From: Massospora cicadina | Taxonomy: Eukaryota > Entomophthoromycota > Entomophthoromycetes > Entomophthorales > Entomophthoraceae | Length of the DNA: 64,000 bases | Direction: 5' to 3' | NCBI GenBank assembly: GCA_022478985.1 | Contig: JAKSZP010017424.1 | Coordinates: forward strand, 1 to 64,000 | Shown: piece by piece, positions 22,650 through 35,695 of the stretch | Numbering within the stretch: position 1 is the first letter of the stretch | Layout: each line of letters opens with the position of its first letter | Position numbers and translations under genes: made by a program | Notes under the pieces: model-generated | Database searches by the model: none | What the model was told of the DNA's origin: nothing | Seen by the model: only the letters and a program-made list of their open reading frames with translations

Positions 22650-24088
22650 TGGGAAAATCCTCTGGGCGTTGATTGGACCATTTTCCAGTTACCAAGCAAG
22701 AAGGTACCAAAGAGGATGGCTGTACCCTTTTTTACTCAGGGCAATCTCGCTCACATGGTAGATGGGTGCTTGGTAGCAGCTCTTCCACTTTGGATCCTGT
22801 CCCCAGTACCCACACTCACCTTGGCAGAACTGCTATGGGGAATCAGCAAAAGCTGCACTGAGATCGCCAAAATGAAATCAATCAGAACTAATTTAAGTGG
22901 CAATCAGCCTGATGTTCAGATTTCAAATGGTCAAAAAGGGATGAAGACCAATCTATCAGCTGGAATGCCCAAAAGTTTCAATTCAGTTAACACAACGATC
23001 AAAAAATCACTCCCCTTCCAAAATTGTCAGGGATCATCCCTGACAGGCAGGTAACAGCATCAGACACCATTGATGAGGGTTTGAAGCTCCCTGTTAGCAA
23101 ATTGGGCGTTGCGCCCAATGCAATGCCACTGACTGAACGAATGGCCCAGCGACTGAGCATGGGTGGGTTGGGCGTCCCAAACCCGTTCCCAACCAAATGG
23201 GCTTGCCCCTACATGGGGTGGCCTTGGGGGACTTCCACTGCTCGTCAGACCAAACTCCATCATGCCAACCATCAGAAATGTAGCTGATCCTCAGTTTGGA
23301 CATTTAAGGTCAAACTGACAACGACTTGGCCGTTGCCAAATTCTTTGATGTTAGTTTTCAGTGAACTAATACGCCCCATTCCTGATTAAATTTGCCGGTT
23401 AGATCAAAATTGAGGGTCCAATCCTGGCTTGTCACTGCACCAATTGACCACTATTTAATCAGTTGCATGGCACTGAGAAAATTGTTGGAAAATTTTCTCC
23501 CTTTTCCTTTGCAATAAAATTTTGCTAAAAACCCAATCAATTTTTATTTTTTGATTATATTCTGGATGCATCCCCAATGGCTTTTCCCTGGTGGCCTGTC
23601 AATCCATACATTGGATGGGCTCTACCAGTACTCATGGTCACTATGGCCCCCACCATCATCAATTGGATTCAGCAAGTCAGATACTTCTGGCACTTTATCC
23701 CTTCTATCATGAACTTCCAACAACAGTATACCAGGATCTTGTGGCCTTACGTCTACTATCTACAAGCAAAGATCCATCTCCTTGTCTCCCTCAGGCAAAA
23801 CAACCCCATATCCCAATGAACTTATTGAAACTATTTTGGTGAGTCCGCCCACTGCAGTAAGACCTACAGGGTCTGGGGTGGGCTTGATTTGGTTTGTCCT
23901 CAGGATCATATTCACTGTTGTTCTACACCAACGATTTGTTGTTTCGCAATCCCAGCTCCATACAATATCGTTCAGTTGGCAATGCCTCTGGCATTCTTGA
24001 TTGCTTTTTGGTTACTTATGCATCCTGACTGGCAGGCCAGTCTAAACCTCTTCTTCCGTTTTCATGACACATTTAATTACTTATTGTA
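22650..24088 (+). repeat. 3' LTR of chromovirus D
   Basis: Partner of 16,403-17,840, starting TGGGAAAATCC. It carries the same hydrophobic frame (23,577-23,819), which is broken here. The outer end near 24,088 is set by where element B RNase H-linker coding (DLKKGIVWNDNG) resumes. Confidence 0.82.
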
Positions 24089-24500
24089 GGATCTGAAAAA
24101 AGGAATTGTGTGGAATGATAATGGCCAATAATTATTTGATGAGTTACGCCAATATCTGATGACCAGTCTTGTATAAAAATATTAAAATTTTGACTGGGGA
24201 GAAATCATTAAGACAGATGCCTTATTAATGGTAATCAGTGCAATTTTGAGTCAAGTGGATGATGATGGGGAAGAACATCTGGGGGCCTATGTGAGCAGAG
24301 CTCTAAAGCTAGCGGAAAGAAAATACTCTGTGACAGAGCTAAATACCTTGCATTGTTCTATGCTTACAAGCAATTCCAATTGTATGTCCATGGAACGCAA
24401 TTTAAAGTGGTGACTGAGCGCTCATCTTAACGCTGGCTCCATAACCTTAAGGAACTAGAGGGGCGACTGGCTAATTAGCTTTAAAATCACAAGCATACTA
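24089..24500 (+). pseudogene. Ty3/gypsy element B: RNase H (resumes after chromovirus D)
   Basis: DLKKGIVWNDNGQ and LFDELRQYLMTS form the connection. IIKTDALLMVISAILSQVDDDGEEHLGAYVSRALKLAERKYS is the RNase H core with its first aspartate kept (about 24,205-24,330). Later motifs (VTELNTL, then a frame change) run to about 24,480. The RT half of the same gene ends at 16,402. Confidence 0.8.
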
Positions 24501-24739
24501 TTTTGATATAATACCAATCCAGAGCAGCTCCTCAAAATGCTTACAATTTTATGAAGATTTCCTGCCATCAAAGTTATCAATCAACAAGTGGATGAGTTAT
24601 TACAAAGGATGATTGAAGGCAATATTGGGGATAATCCCCAAGAAATTCAAGGTAAACTAAATAAAGTGATGGAAAACACAAAGATTTAAAATGGACAATT
24701 ATACAAAATGATTGGCAGAAAACAATTTTTATTCTTAAA

Positions 24740-25470
24740 TCCATCAGAATGAGAAGGAATTATTCAAGCCGCACTCAAAGTCGTTGGTCATGGTGGCCTA
24801 AAAACCCTGGACCATATTCACCAGCATTACTACTGGGTATCGATCAATATGATGTTGTGTACTATCTGGCCTGTTGCATGGAATGCCAACTCCACAAGCT
24901 TCATAACAATATTGTAGGATACTGGCTAGTATGCCTTGGTTTCACCTGAAACATGGTGTCAATAGACGTGATGGGACCCCTGAGTGTCAGTACAGGGGAT
25001 CAAAATACATCATAGCAGCGATAGATCATCTGAATAGATGTGTAGAAACGAAAGCCTTGAGCAAAGTGGGTGCTACAAGCATGGCGAGGTTCATCCTGGA
25101 CCAAGTGGTGTTCCAGCATGGTTGCCTGCGAGATTTATTGAGTGACAATGGAACCAATTTTACCTCCTATGTAGTCCCAAGGCTGAAGAATCTGGTGAGA
25201 ATCTGAGGAGTAATGTCAGTTCTATACCAGCCACAAACAAATATAATGGTAGAAAAAGTCAACAAACTCTAGCTGTGATGCTGAGAAAATTGCTTTCAGA
25301 GAAAACTTTCGCTTGGGGAATTTATTTAAGTTCGGTTACCTTTGCCTATAATACCAGTCATCATACATTGACAGGGAAAATGCCATTCAAACTATTATAC
25401 AGACGAGCGACAAAGCTACCTTTGATTTTGTATTCTTCCATAGAACCAGCTTTGAGATGAGTATCATTTG
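24740..25470 (+). pseudogene. Ty3/gypsy element B: integrase
   Basis: The zinc-finger half includes CCMECQLHK at about 24,870. The core reads RDGTPECQYRGSKYIIAAIDHLNRCVETKALSKV (24,965-25,065) and LSDNGTNFTSYVV (about 25,137-25,175). AWGIYLSSVTFAYNTSHHTLTGKMPFKLLYRR (25,310-25,410) is the usual post-core block. Broken by stops and frame changes. Confidence 0.8.
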
Positions 25471-26661
25471 TTACTTGAACTTACTTCAATTATGATGAAA
25501 CAGCAATCACAGTGATACCACATTTAATAGAAGAATCAAAGCAAAGACAACGGATGACAAGAACTTACCAGCGATACAATAGTACCATGTGGGTTAGGGT
25601 AGCCTATTGTGACACCCATGTTTTTGGAAAATAAATAAGCTTTATGCTTTGTGGCCAGGTTCATTTGAGGTGATCATCAAGTTGGCGGCTGCTTTTACAG
25701 TTAGGAACACTGCAGATAGTCATATAGTGAACCAGGTCCATACTAAATATCTCAAGTGTTGAATCTTGTGGAATAATAAGTTACAATGTTCCCAAGGGAC
25801 CAATGAACCTAATAAATATAGGGTAAGACCTACTGCTTTGGTAAAGTACCAATAGGGGACCTCTGAACTATGATATATTCTTGATTCTTAGAAATAGACC
25901 TCTGAATCATGATAGCTAATTAAGTTCAAAAAACAAACCTCCAAACCAGAGTAGGGGTAAGAAAAAAATGGACCTCTGAACCAACTTAAAGGTTAAGTCC
26001 CTTGCAAAAAAAGAGAAAAAATAACATAAGAAAAATACAAAAAATGTATAAGATAAAAAATCATAAAGAAAATTTTATAAATAGATAAAATGTAAAAAAA
26101 CACTTTAAATATTGATTCTTATTTTTAACCATCAAAATTATCTGGTAATGTTCCATTATGTTATTGGTAGGACCAATTTGGGTTGAAACTGGGTCCACCG
26201 TGAGAAGCCCTGAGGCGCTGGAATGAATAAGCATATTATCAGGATCAGGATGGGTTGAAATTGAGTCTGACAGAAATGAGGTCTTGGGAAATGGAGCATA
26301 GTATAGGCGAATACAGGGACCAAGGAATTGGAAAGCCGCAAAGAAGACCTTTAAACAACGAAATTTCAAATAACCCCAACCTTGGAGAATACAGGCTTTT
26401 CAGACCTTTTATCATCAACACCAGCCAAACTAGGCTGGCATGGCATAGGGCTGTTGGAACTACGTTCTGCGGAGGAGGCAGCGAGGTGGACATGGAAAGG
26501 AAACATGCTAAGAAGAAAGATTACCCAGAGAAGCATTGAGCAATGAAAGAGATGGACTAAGGGAACTCCAAGCTAAACCAGGCTGGTGAACTCAGTCAGG
26601 ATCATTGCAGTGTATGATACCAGAAAATCTTCATTGCTGGATAATATGGTAAATTAGTCCA
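25471..26661 (+). other. Element B 3' internal region, no recognisable gene
   Basis: AT-rich sequence between integrase and the 3' LTR. Three imperfect copies of a GACCTCTGAAYCATGATA-like unit lie at about 25,857, 25,898 and 25,968. No polypurine tract is evident directly before 26,662. Open frames here (for example 26,255-26,539) resemble nothing I recognise. Confidence 0.5.
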
Positions 26662-27841
<1,180 letters not shown>

Positions 27842-28542
27842 TTGGTGCTCACTACATGGGGTAGTTGTGTAGCCACCAGCTCCTAGATTTTAACAACATA
27901 CTTTTGTGAGCTTCAGAGCCATTGTCAGAGTAATACTACAGTGTCTTTTCTTATTATATAAAAATACCACTTGCTAAAAATGTTTCTTTTTGCAAGTTCT
28001 AAGAGTTACTGTCATTTGAAAGTACCTTGTATATTTTAGTGTAGTAACCTGTGAACGAAAATATAATGACCCTGTGCCAATTTCAACAGACTCAAATCCC
28101 CATTTTTTTCATTAGAATGATATGACCCATACTATGTTTATTTCATAACTAGTTAAAGTCAAGGCCATATATGAAATTCCAACCACCTCATTACACACAC
28201 TTAAAACCAAGCTAAGCATATTTAACACTTACCCAACTTTGGTAAAGAGTATGTTATATATCAGAGAAAGATGTCAAATAGTTCCCTTTTGCCTTAGTGC
28301 AAACCTCCTGTCCTTACAATCATTTCCCACAATTATGTCATGAGATCTTACACAATGAATTATATATATGTCCCATAATATTCAGTTTTTCTTCTCATAT
28401 TGACATTCAGTACAGTGCTGGGAGCAACAATTTCTTTAGTCATCAAGCCTTACCTTACTATAACCTCAATTTTAAAGCTTATGTTTTCAACCTGTTAACT
28501 AAGAATGGGTCATCATGAGGCAATAAAACATGCATACCCAGT
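27842..28542. other. Spacer between elements B and C
   Basis: AT-rich, no gene seen. It begins with a PBS-like TGGTGCTCACTACATGGGG and a short imperfect duplication of CAGCTCCTAGATTTTAA. It ends at the TG of the 5' LTR of element C. Confidence 0.5.
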
Positions 28543-29074
28543 TGTCAAAGATGTTGAATCAACTTTCATTAATTACCTTTCAAAAGTTAATGGTCAGAAT
28601 GAAAACAAACGATATTTTCCCTTTACTAAAAACGTTCTAAAAATCAACCCTACTATTCAGGTCTCCTAATTATGCCTGAATGGTCACGCAGCACTTTCTA
28701 CCCTCTAAATTAACAACTTCATTTAAATGAATATATTATGCCTATAGTACTCATTGTACGCATTTTGCTATTGTACTCCCCCAAATGTCTTGTTTCTAGC
28801 CTGGAGACATCACTGTTATGTGGTGAGAAATTCCCCCATAAAATACTCCAAATTTATCCTAAAAGGTTGACGTTACATAGAACTAAGTTGTATTCTTGGA
28901 AACCTCTTTTGGGTAGAGATTTCTATCACAGTAAATAAATAAAGTAAACTCTATATAAGAAATTCATTGGAAACAACCTCATGATGGAACAAAGGTTGTA
29001 CAATCAAGTAGGATTAAAGGAGTTACCATAAAGAACTATACCTGTGAAAGTAAGTGTGCTTGTTGCACACTACA
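28543..29074 (+). repeat. 5' LTR of Ty3/gypsy element C
   Basis: It pairs with 37,811-38,349. Shared blocks include GTTGAATCAACTTT, TATTATGCCTAT(A/T)GT, TCTAGCCTG(G/T)A(G/T)ACATCACTGTT, TGTGGTGAGAAA and the ending GCTTGTTGCACACTACA. It starts TGTCAAAGATG. The PBS follows 3 nt later. Confidence 0.88.
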
Positions 29075-29077
29075 TCG

Positions 29078-29095
29078 TGGTGCTCACTAAAGGGG
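29078..29095 (+). other. Primer-binding site of element C
   Basis: TGGTGCTCACTAAAGGGG, 3 nt after the 5' LTR, of the type shared with elements A, B and the TRIM-like element. Confidence 0.75.
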
Positions 29096-30029
29096 TGGCC
29101 CAGTTAAATTAAACATTTAACTCTAAATGGAGTCTCAAAATGGAGAAAAAAAACTAAAAAAACCAAGCTCTCATATTTTATGTCAACCCTCCTAGTCCTT
29201 CTAGACTGGCTCACTCTGTGTAGGATGGAGCTACTCTCCTCACTTTGAGGGATTCAACTTGTACACGTTTACCTCAGAGAATCTATAACAGTTAAGGTGG
29301 ATGTTACTATAAATGTTCCATCTGTTTAGTCAATAACCATCTGACCCTTATACCCACCTTATTTTACAAATAACAATATCAAGATCAGTAGCAGCAAAAC
29401 TATAAGCAGCTCCATAACATGAATTGCATTCAGGTGTTGTCCTTTATAAGCAGCATTAAACAACTAGGACAGTATATTTATGGGATACCTACAGCCTCCA
29501 ATGAGGAACTTCCAAATGGCTACTAACTGTCATCAGACTTTATTTATGGAAGTTTACAACGGAACCAACAAAATGTGAACGCTTTGCACACCCTACATGA
29601 TCAGCTACATCACAGTTTCCAAGGAGTATAACAAGCCGTCATCTTAAATCACAAGCTCAGTTGTCAAGTCTCAAGAATTGGGTGTTCTGATTAGTTAATT
29701 AAACTAGAATGCAGTTTAGATAGTCGTCAAGCCAATAATGAAAGAGGCGTTACTGCCTCCTGGGTACATGAAGTAAGGAAGTTCTTCACTTGGACTAGAA
29801 AACAATAAACTATAAAATAATGTAAGTTCAATAAGTGGAGCTGGCAGAAGAACTTAACCAGTACAACCAACGTGAAATGCAGGTCACCATTAAAAACAAT
29901 GTAGTATTGGTGAAGCGACCACCGTTCTTTAGGATGAACTACAACACATCCAGAGCCAGCAAAAAGCCATGAACTACACCTTTGACGCTTTAAAGAACGC
30001 ATGTGTCTCTGACTAACAATTTAGGGATT

Positions 30030-31170
30030 TTTATAGGCTAATATTGAACTTTACCATATCACCTAAGAGTTATGGGATGCACAAAGACCAAAAGGCTGAG
30101 AATGCAGAGCTCCAGTTTTTAATGTGTGAGCTTCAAAATGAGTTTACCAACCTGAAGCATTTAGAACCCATGCAGAACAGTATCAAGAAAACTGATTGAT
30201 TTGGGAGTGACTTATTGAGACTGACTTGATTGATGGATGGTTCCAATGCAAATTCTGAGTTCACCTCCAGGATAGTATTAGACCTGTTGAGAAAGCCCCT
30301 CTAAAGTATAATCTGCTCAGGCTGAGATTGTTCAGCCTCAACGTTCCGTCAGATGCCCTATTGGCATTAACCCCTTTGACAGGTCCCTCTTATCAGCTGA
30401 AAAGCCATGTGGGTGAACCCAGCAACCCAGTACCCCACGTTGGTTCTTCTCAAGCAACGTTAGAAACTGCCACCTTCAGCATGCCATTCTTGCCGATTCA
30501 GCGATTCAACTTAGTCAACTTGAGTAAGTTTGATTGACATGGGAATGTGCCATTTTTATAAAGATGTCTTGTATGACAAGGCATGGGGCTAACAAATTGT
30601 TAAAGCTTTAACTATGATCAAAGTCTAGATGATTGAAGGCAGGATCAATCATGCCTTACCTACACAAAGGTCTTTGTAGTTACACTGACGTTGAGAACGC
30701 TGTGATAAGCAAATTTGACAGCTCCCAAAAAATGGTTACTTACAAGGCTGAATTTAGACAATTCATGAAAAATGAGACTACTACTAAGTTTGCTGACCGT
30801 TTCATCATGAGGCACAGGTCTATTGGGACTGAAGATCATGGCATAATTGGAAATGAAGATCACCTTACAAAACGCTAACAAGGATTACCCTAAGCTCCAC
30901 CTTTCACTGCTACCTTCATTGGTCAAGGAGTTAGATACCTCCATGATGGTTGATACTTCAAGTGATGCGAGGTTACTTTGGGCCACTATCTATTGACATG
31001 CGCAATAGTCAAACCCAACCTCATCAAGCTAATGCTAAGAACCAATTAGGAACTAGCTATAACCGTGTGGAAATATGGGTCCTTAGCATAACCTTTCAAA
31101 ATGTCACTTGCTGATTTGCAAGTACAAGGTCCATTATGCTGTTAGTTGTCCTAAGAGATGTTACAATATT
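30030..31170 (+). pseudogene. Ty3/gypsy element C: gag
   Basis: A leader with coiled-coil character (MHKDQKAENAELQFLMCELQNEF, about 30,075-30,145) is followed by a capsid segment: YLHKGLCSYTDVENAVISKFDS, then AEFRQFMKNETTTKFADRF (30,655-30,810). A degenerate zinc knuckle (LICKYKVHYAVSCP) lies at about 31,110-31,150, with one cysteine missing. Frames are broken by stops between these blocks. Position after the PBS and before the protease supports gag. Confidence 0.7.
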
Positions 31171-31599
31171 AAACTATATCACTTCACCTGTGGGCGGCAA
31201 TGGCCAGAATTAAGATGGTCAACAATAGAGAAAAAATATCTATTATCAATCCATCATCTATCCCAACTCATAACCATGACTAAGTCCAATCTTTCCCAAA
31301 GCTTTTAGTAACTCAAAGTCAACAAGGCAAACTTGAAAATGAAGGTCAAAAAATTATCTCAAAGCTTTATGCTTCATATCTAGATGAACAGAATAAGTTT
31401 AAAGAAACGGAAATTTCGGGTAGTTTGATTCCCCTGAAAGGAGTCAAAATAGCCCTTCATCTTGAACCTTTGAATATGCTTTTTAAATGTGGGGATTAAT
31501 ATCAAAACTAAGCTTGACCAAACTTATAATCCTTATGTTTACACATTAAATGAGAGCTCCAACCACTGTTATACTTGCCTTTATATCACATATTTGTAA

Positions 31600-31990
31600 A
31601 TAAGAGTTAAATTTTTGGAGTATTTGACAACAGCGCGCCAGCTAGTATATTATTGAGTCATTTTGCAAAGAAGTTAAAGATTGCCCCTGACATGGCCCAT
31701 TGTCAACATTATAATACTATGGGCCGGGCAGAACCATCAGTGAAGGAGCCTACATTACCCTACCCATGAAGTTTGGATCTCTAAGTCAGTTTCCCTTCCA
31801 TAGTATTACCCAGCCAGAAGTGTCAATTCTAATTGTCATATAATTTCTAGATTTTCATAGCCATTTTATCAACTATGAGGAGAATTACTTTAAGATTCTC
31901 AATCAGACTTTGCCCTTCATTACTCTCAAGATGAGCAGGTCTTTTGTACTAATTAAAAAGTAATTATACCAATGTGACATATACTGATAG
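31600..31990 (+). pseudogene. Ty3/gypsy element C: protease remnant
   Basis: VFDNSAPASILLSHFAKKLKIAPDMAHC aligns with the active-site region of elements A (LDTGSPVNGVSSKLTKRL) and B (NDSGAPINIVSNKLLKRM). The catalytic triplet is DNS instead of DTG/DSG, so the domain is dead. The second half is not readable in one frame. Confidence 0.65.
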
Positions 31991-33009
31991 AAGAATCCCA
32001 TTTGTTATCAGCAGATCGGCCATCGCAGTTGGGTCCTAATTCCTGAGATTTCTAAAAGCCATGGCATTCCTTTACGTGCTTCCTTAAATGTGAGCTACTA
32101 CCAGGAGAACAGCGAACTGTAAAAGTGGGACTGACCCTGGATCTCATGATTGGTTTTTTAGAAAAAGTTTATTCCCTGTGAGAAAAGTCTCAACTCAAAC
32201 CTCATGCAGCACCTGGTCTAATTGTCCCTGGGCATCAAGATACTGTGTGCTCCTTGTAAATCTAACCGCTCAGAAGATCACTGTACCCAAATGACAGAAG
32301 TGTCAGGATTCTCCCTTAATTGTGGGAAGCCCAAACTAGGGGTCGCGACCTGCCTATGGGAGGATGTCAGATTGGGCTCACCATTAACTTGGGGTAAGCC
32401 TGATCCAAAGTATTGGGGATTAGCCTAATAATTTATTAAAAAATTAAATAGTAAATTCAGCACCGTCAACTAATGCCAAGGATGACAAACAAACCAATTG
32501 GGCCGCGGGGAATTACTTTCAGATGTGGAAACCAAATCAATTAACCCTTTTGGGCGCACCAGTAACTTATGCCAAGGATGCACCCAATCCCCTTGTATTA
32601 TTTAATCTCTTTCAGCTTCAGCAATCAATGCTGAATCCACCCATTCACTGATCCATTGAGGCTCTATAAATACCTCAAGGATCATTTTAATAAATCACCG
32701 TTTCTCACCTATCTCCTTTCCATTTTTAGCTTTACTTTAAGCCTTAATGGCCTCTTAACTTGCTGGGGGCTTTGGGGCCCTGATTAATAGGGCTGGGTTG
32801 GAGTTTATCCCCCAGAGTCCCGAGAAGGTCACATATGTTTACTTATTGCCCCATATTTGAATTATCAACCATTGAAAGCATTATAGCCCTGTTTAAATTT
32901 GGCATAATAATGTCTCTCCTAATACATGTGAGATTATATTTCAGGACCAGCTATAGGGCCTGTCAGATGAAAAGAATCAAGCATTGTTTTATCTGCAAAA
33001 ATATGCTCA

Positions 33010-33740
33010 TGTATTTGCTACCAGAGATTATGACCTAGGGTGCGCCAAAGGTATTGCATCACATTGACAATGGGATGCTCGCCCCATACATTCTCGACCT
33101 ATACAAGGCAGTCAAACCAGCGAGGAAGTTGTACAGAGTGAGCTTAACCAATTATTATGATAAGGAATGATTGTGCTACTCATGCCCTTGGGCAAGTCCA
33201 GTACTTATTGTTAAGAAGAAGAATGGCTCCAAACAAGTAGTTATTGATTATCGCCGCTTATACAAAATTACTAAAAAAGACTCTTATCCTCTGCCACATA
33301 AAGATGACGCTCTTGATTGACTAGGAGAATAGCTAAGTACTTCATTGATCTAGATCTCATCAGAGGTTATTGGAAAATTGACCTAATAAAGGATGAACAG
33401 GAAAAGTGCGCTACTATCATCTCTTAAGGGCTATATTAATAAACGCGCATGCTCAGGGGCTATGTAATGCACTGTCTACCGTCAAAAGAGGCATGGACTC
33501 CATCCTAGGAGATTTGAAGCTGAGCTGCGTCTTAGTCAACCTCAATGACATCAAGTCTTTTTTGTGTACCTTCGCACATCTGTCTCATTTTGAAATATGT
33601 CTTTAAGCAAATAGAAAAGGCTTAATTAAAATCAAGCGTATTTGAAGTAAGTTTTCAAGACCCAAATGGAGTATCTGGGTCACATTGTCAACACTCAATG
33701 GACTCGTCCTCAGCCTCAAAACTTAGAGCTGTGAATTCAA
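33010..33740 (+). pseudogene. Ty3/gypsy element C: reverse transcriptase
   Basis: DLGCAKGIASHIDNGMLAPYILDLYKAVKPARKLYRV is the pre-RT linker. CPWASPVLIVKKKNGSKQVVIDYRRLYKITKKDSYPLPHKDDALD (33,180-33,315) contains the early RT blocks. Then come a damaged palm (the catalytic box is not readable) and TQMEYLGHIVNTQW (about 33,660-33,700). Stops and small deletions are frequent. Confidence 0.75.
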
Positions 33741-34340
33741 ATGATGAGTCCTAATAGTAAATGGAACCTACAAGTGTTTTTGAGGCATGGTGACGTACTA
33801 CCACAGTTTATACAAAGATTTACTAAGCTGGTTAAGCCTTTGTTCCACCTACTCCGAAGTATAGAGGCCTTCTTCTGGTCCCCAGAATGCATGTTTGCCT
33901 TTACAAGTTGAAGCTAACATTAACTCAAGCGCCAGTGCTATGCTAACCCAATTTTGATCATCCCTTTATCATCCAATTAAACGCTTTGTTAACAATTATT
34001 GGAGCTGTGCTCTCTCACCGTGATAAGCAAGGAGAGGAGCACCTAGTAGCTTTCTTCAGTCGCGCCTTTACCAAACAGGAGATAGTTTATATAGTAACAG
34101 AACAAAAATTTTTAGTCATTATTTTTGCCTGTAAACAATTCTTTGCTTATTTTATTGGGATGTAATTCCAAGTAGTTTCTGATCACGCTTCCTTGCTGTG
34201 ATTATATAACCTAAAAGAGCCCATAGGCCAGTTAGTGAGATGGGCGTTGAAGCTCCATAATTTATGAATATGAGGCGGTACATTGATTGGGGTCATCTCA
34301 CCAAGATGCCAACGGACTTTTGCAACTACCCATTAAGTCC
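33740..34340 (+). pseudogene. Ty3/gypsy element C: RNase H remnant
   Basis: In shifting frames: VAFFSRAFTKQEIVY, VTEQKFLVIIFACKQFFAYFIGM, VVSDHASLL and LVRWALKLHNL (34,040-34,265) correspond in order to the RNase H core and its end. The coding then meets the left LTR of the TRIM-like element at 34,504. Confidence 0.65.
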
Positions 34341-34498
34341 ACACTAGCTCCATGCACTGGTCTATTATTCAAAAATAAAAACTTTGAAGTATGTTAATGA
34401 TCAAAGTGCATATAATGAACTTTAAATTAAATTAATGAATAATACTAAAATCCGAGTTTAGACTTTTTCAAAATTGACAGTGACAATAGAAGATGATT

Positions 34499-34503
34499 AT
34501 AAC
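34499..34503. repeat. TSD of the TRIM-like element (left)
   Basis: ATAAC here and ATACC at 36,712-36,716, a 5-bp duplication with one later change. Confidence 0.65.
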
Positions 34504-35518
34504 TGTTGCAAAATAAATTTTGAGCTCTGCTAATGTGCTAGACCAACCATTATGGAGACTGATTGGACCTTTTCCGTTTTGCCTTTATTAGTGTATCAAC
34601 CCCTTAGGAGTCCACGTTCAACCCACCAACACAGCAGACCAACGACTTTGCCTTAGCCCCAGGTTCCATGGTGTGCCCCAGTGAGTCCTGCCCCATTCTG
34701 GGCGGCCAAGGCACTCCTGCACTGCTTACCATCCTGACCCTTCGCCAATCCATCTGGACATGCCCTGTCAAGTCCTTCCCTCACCTTGGGTGGCCAAGGC
34801 ACCCCCGCGCTGCACCCTGCAGGGTTGGTGGCTATTCAGCAATGTTGCTGATGGCCTGTTGGCCATGTTCCCATCTGTTCCTTCTAAGGCTGAAATATGG
34901 GAGCTGGCAGCATCGGCCACATCAGGCGCATCACCTTGCGCCAACTTCAGGGATCTCTAGTCCTTAAATATAGCCTAGTTGACAAACTACTAACAATTAG
35001 AATAAGTAAGGGAGAAAAAGAGATCTTTATTTGGAGGGAAGAATGACTATTTATACAATAGGCAATTTTTTTTATTAAACCCCTCAGCCATCCAAGCCGG
35101 CACTTCTATATTCCTTGGTCATTCATGGTAACAATTTCCACCCAATCCTCTCATCTATTCACCAAATCTAGATTAGATTGATCCATCCTCCTCACAAGTC
35201 ACCAGTAAATTGTATATAATTTATTCAATAAATACAACTTTGAGAATCCTTGCATGAGTCGCCGTTGCTCCAAATTAGCAGCGGAACAATATTCAGATTC
35301 CTGGCAATAGAATCATCAGCTTTCCGCTGGAAATTCCCACAATCAACCTTCAAATGATCAATTGGCAGTAAATGTAAATTCTACCAAACCTAAATAAACT
35401 TAATAATTATAACATTAAATAATATCAAACTAGTTGATTAGCTTTAAATTATGACTGACTAATATACACCCCTAATTCTGATATTATTGGAAGGATCCAT
35501 CTGGTTAATTTCTTGACA
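34504..35518 (-). repeat. 3' LTR of the TRIM-like element
   Basis: 1,015 bp. It matches 35,696-36,711, with shared blocks such as TATGGAGACTG, CCAACACAGCAGACCAA-type sequence, GACTTTGCCTTAGCCCCA, GAGATCTTTATTTGGAGGG and AAGGATCCATCTGG. Many differences are transitions, as expected of ageing methylated DNA. Confidence 0.9.
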
Positions 35519-35695
35519 TTTCCCCCACTTAACCAGATGGTATCCTTCAGCATAACCCACCCCAAAGGTGGGCCAATAACCCCAGCGCCCCCTTGAGGGA
35601 GCGCTAAGTCTGAAACAGTAGCTTTCACAACCTCCTAACCTGTCCTCCAACTACTTGGGCAACCCACTAGCAGAACCCCCTGTAGTGAGCACCAC
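35519..35695 (-). other. TRIM-like interior: PBS, spacer and polypurine tract
   Basis: PBS at 35,677-35,694 and polypurine tract at 35,519-35,530 (both read on minus). The roughly 145 bp between them hold no ORF and no motif that I recognise. Confidence 0.85.

Larger units (their letters stand above)
16403..24088 (+). mobile_element. Chromovirus D (Ty3/gypsy with chromodomain), nested in element B
   Basis: It has two ~1.44-kb LTRs (16,403-17,840 and 22,650-24,088) flanking gag, protease, RT, RNase H, integrase and a C-terminal chromodomain in plus orientation. It interrupts element B between RT and RNase H. A clean 5-bp TSD was not found: AGAGC precedes it and AGGAT-like sequence follows, so the outer edges are uncertain by a few bases. 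It is inactivated by frameshifts, catalytic-site changes and a SINE insertion at 19,051-19,332. Confidence 0.88.
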
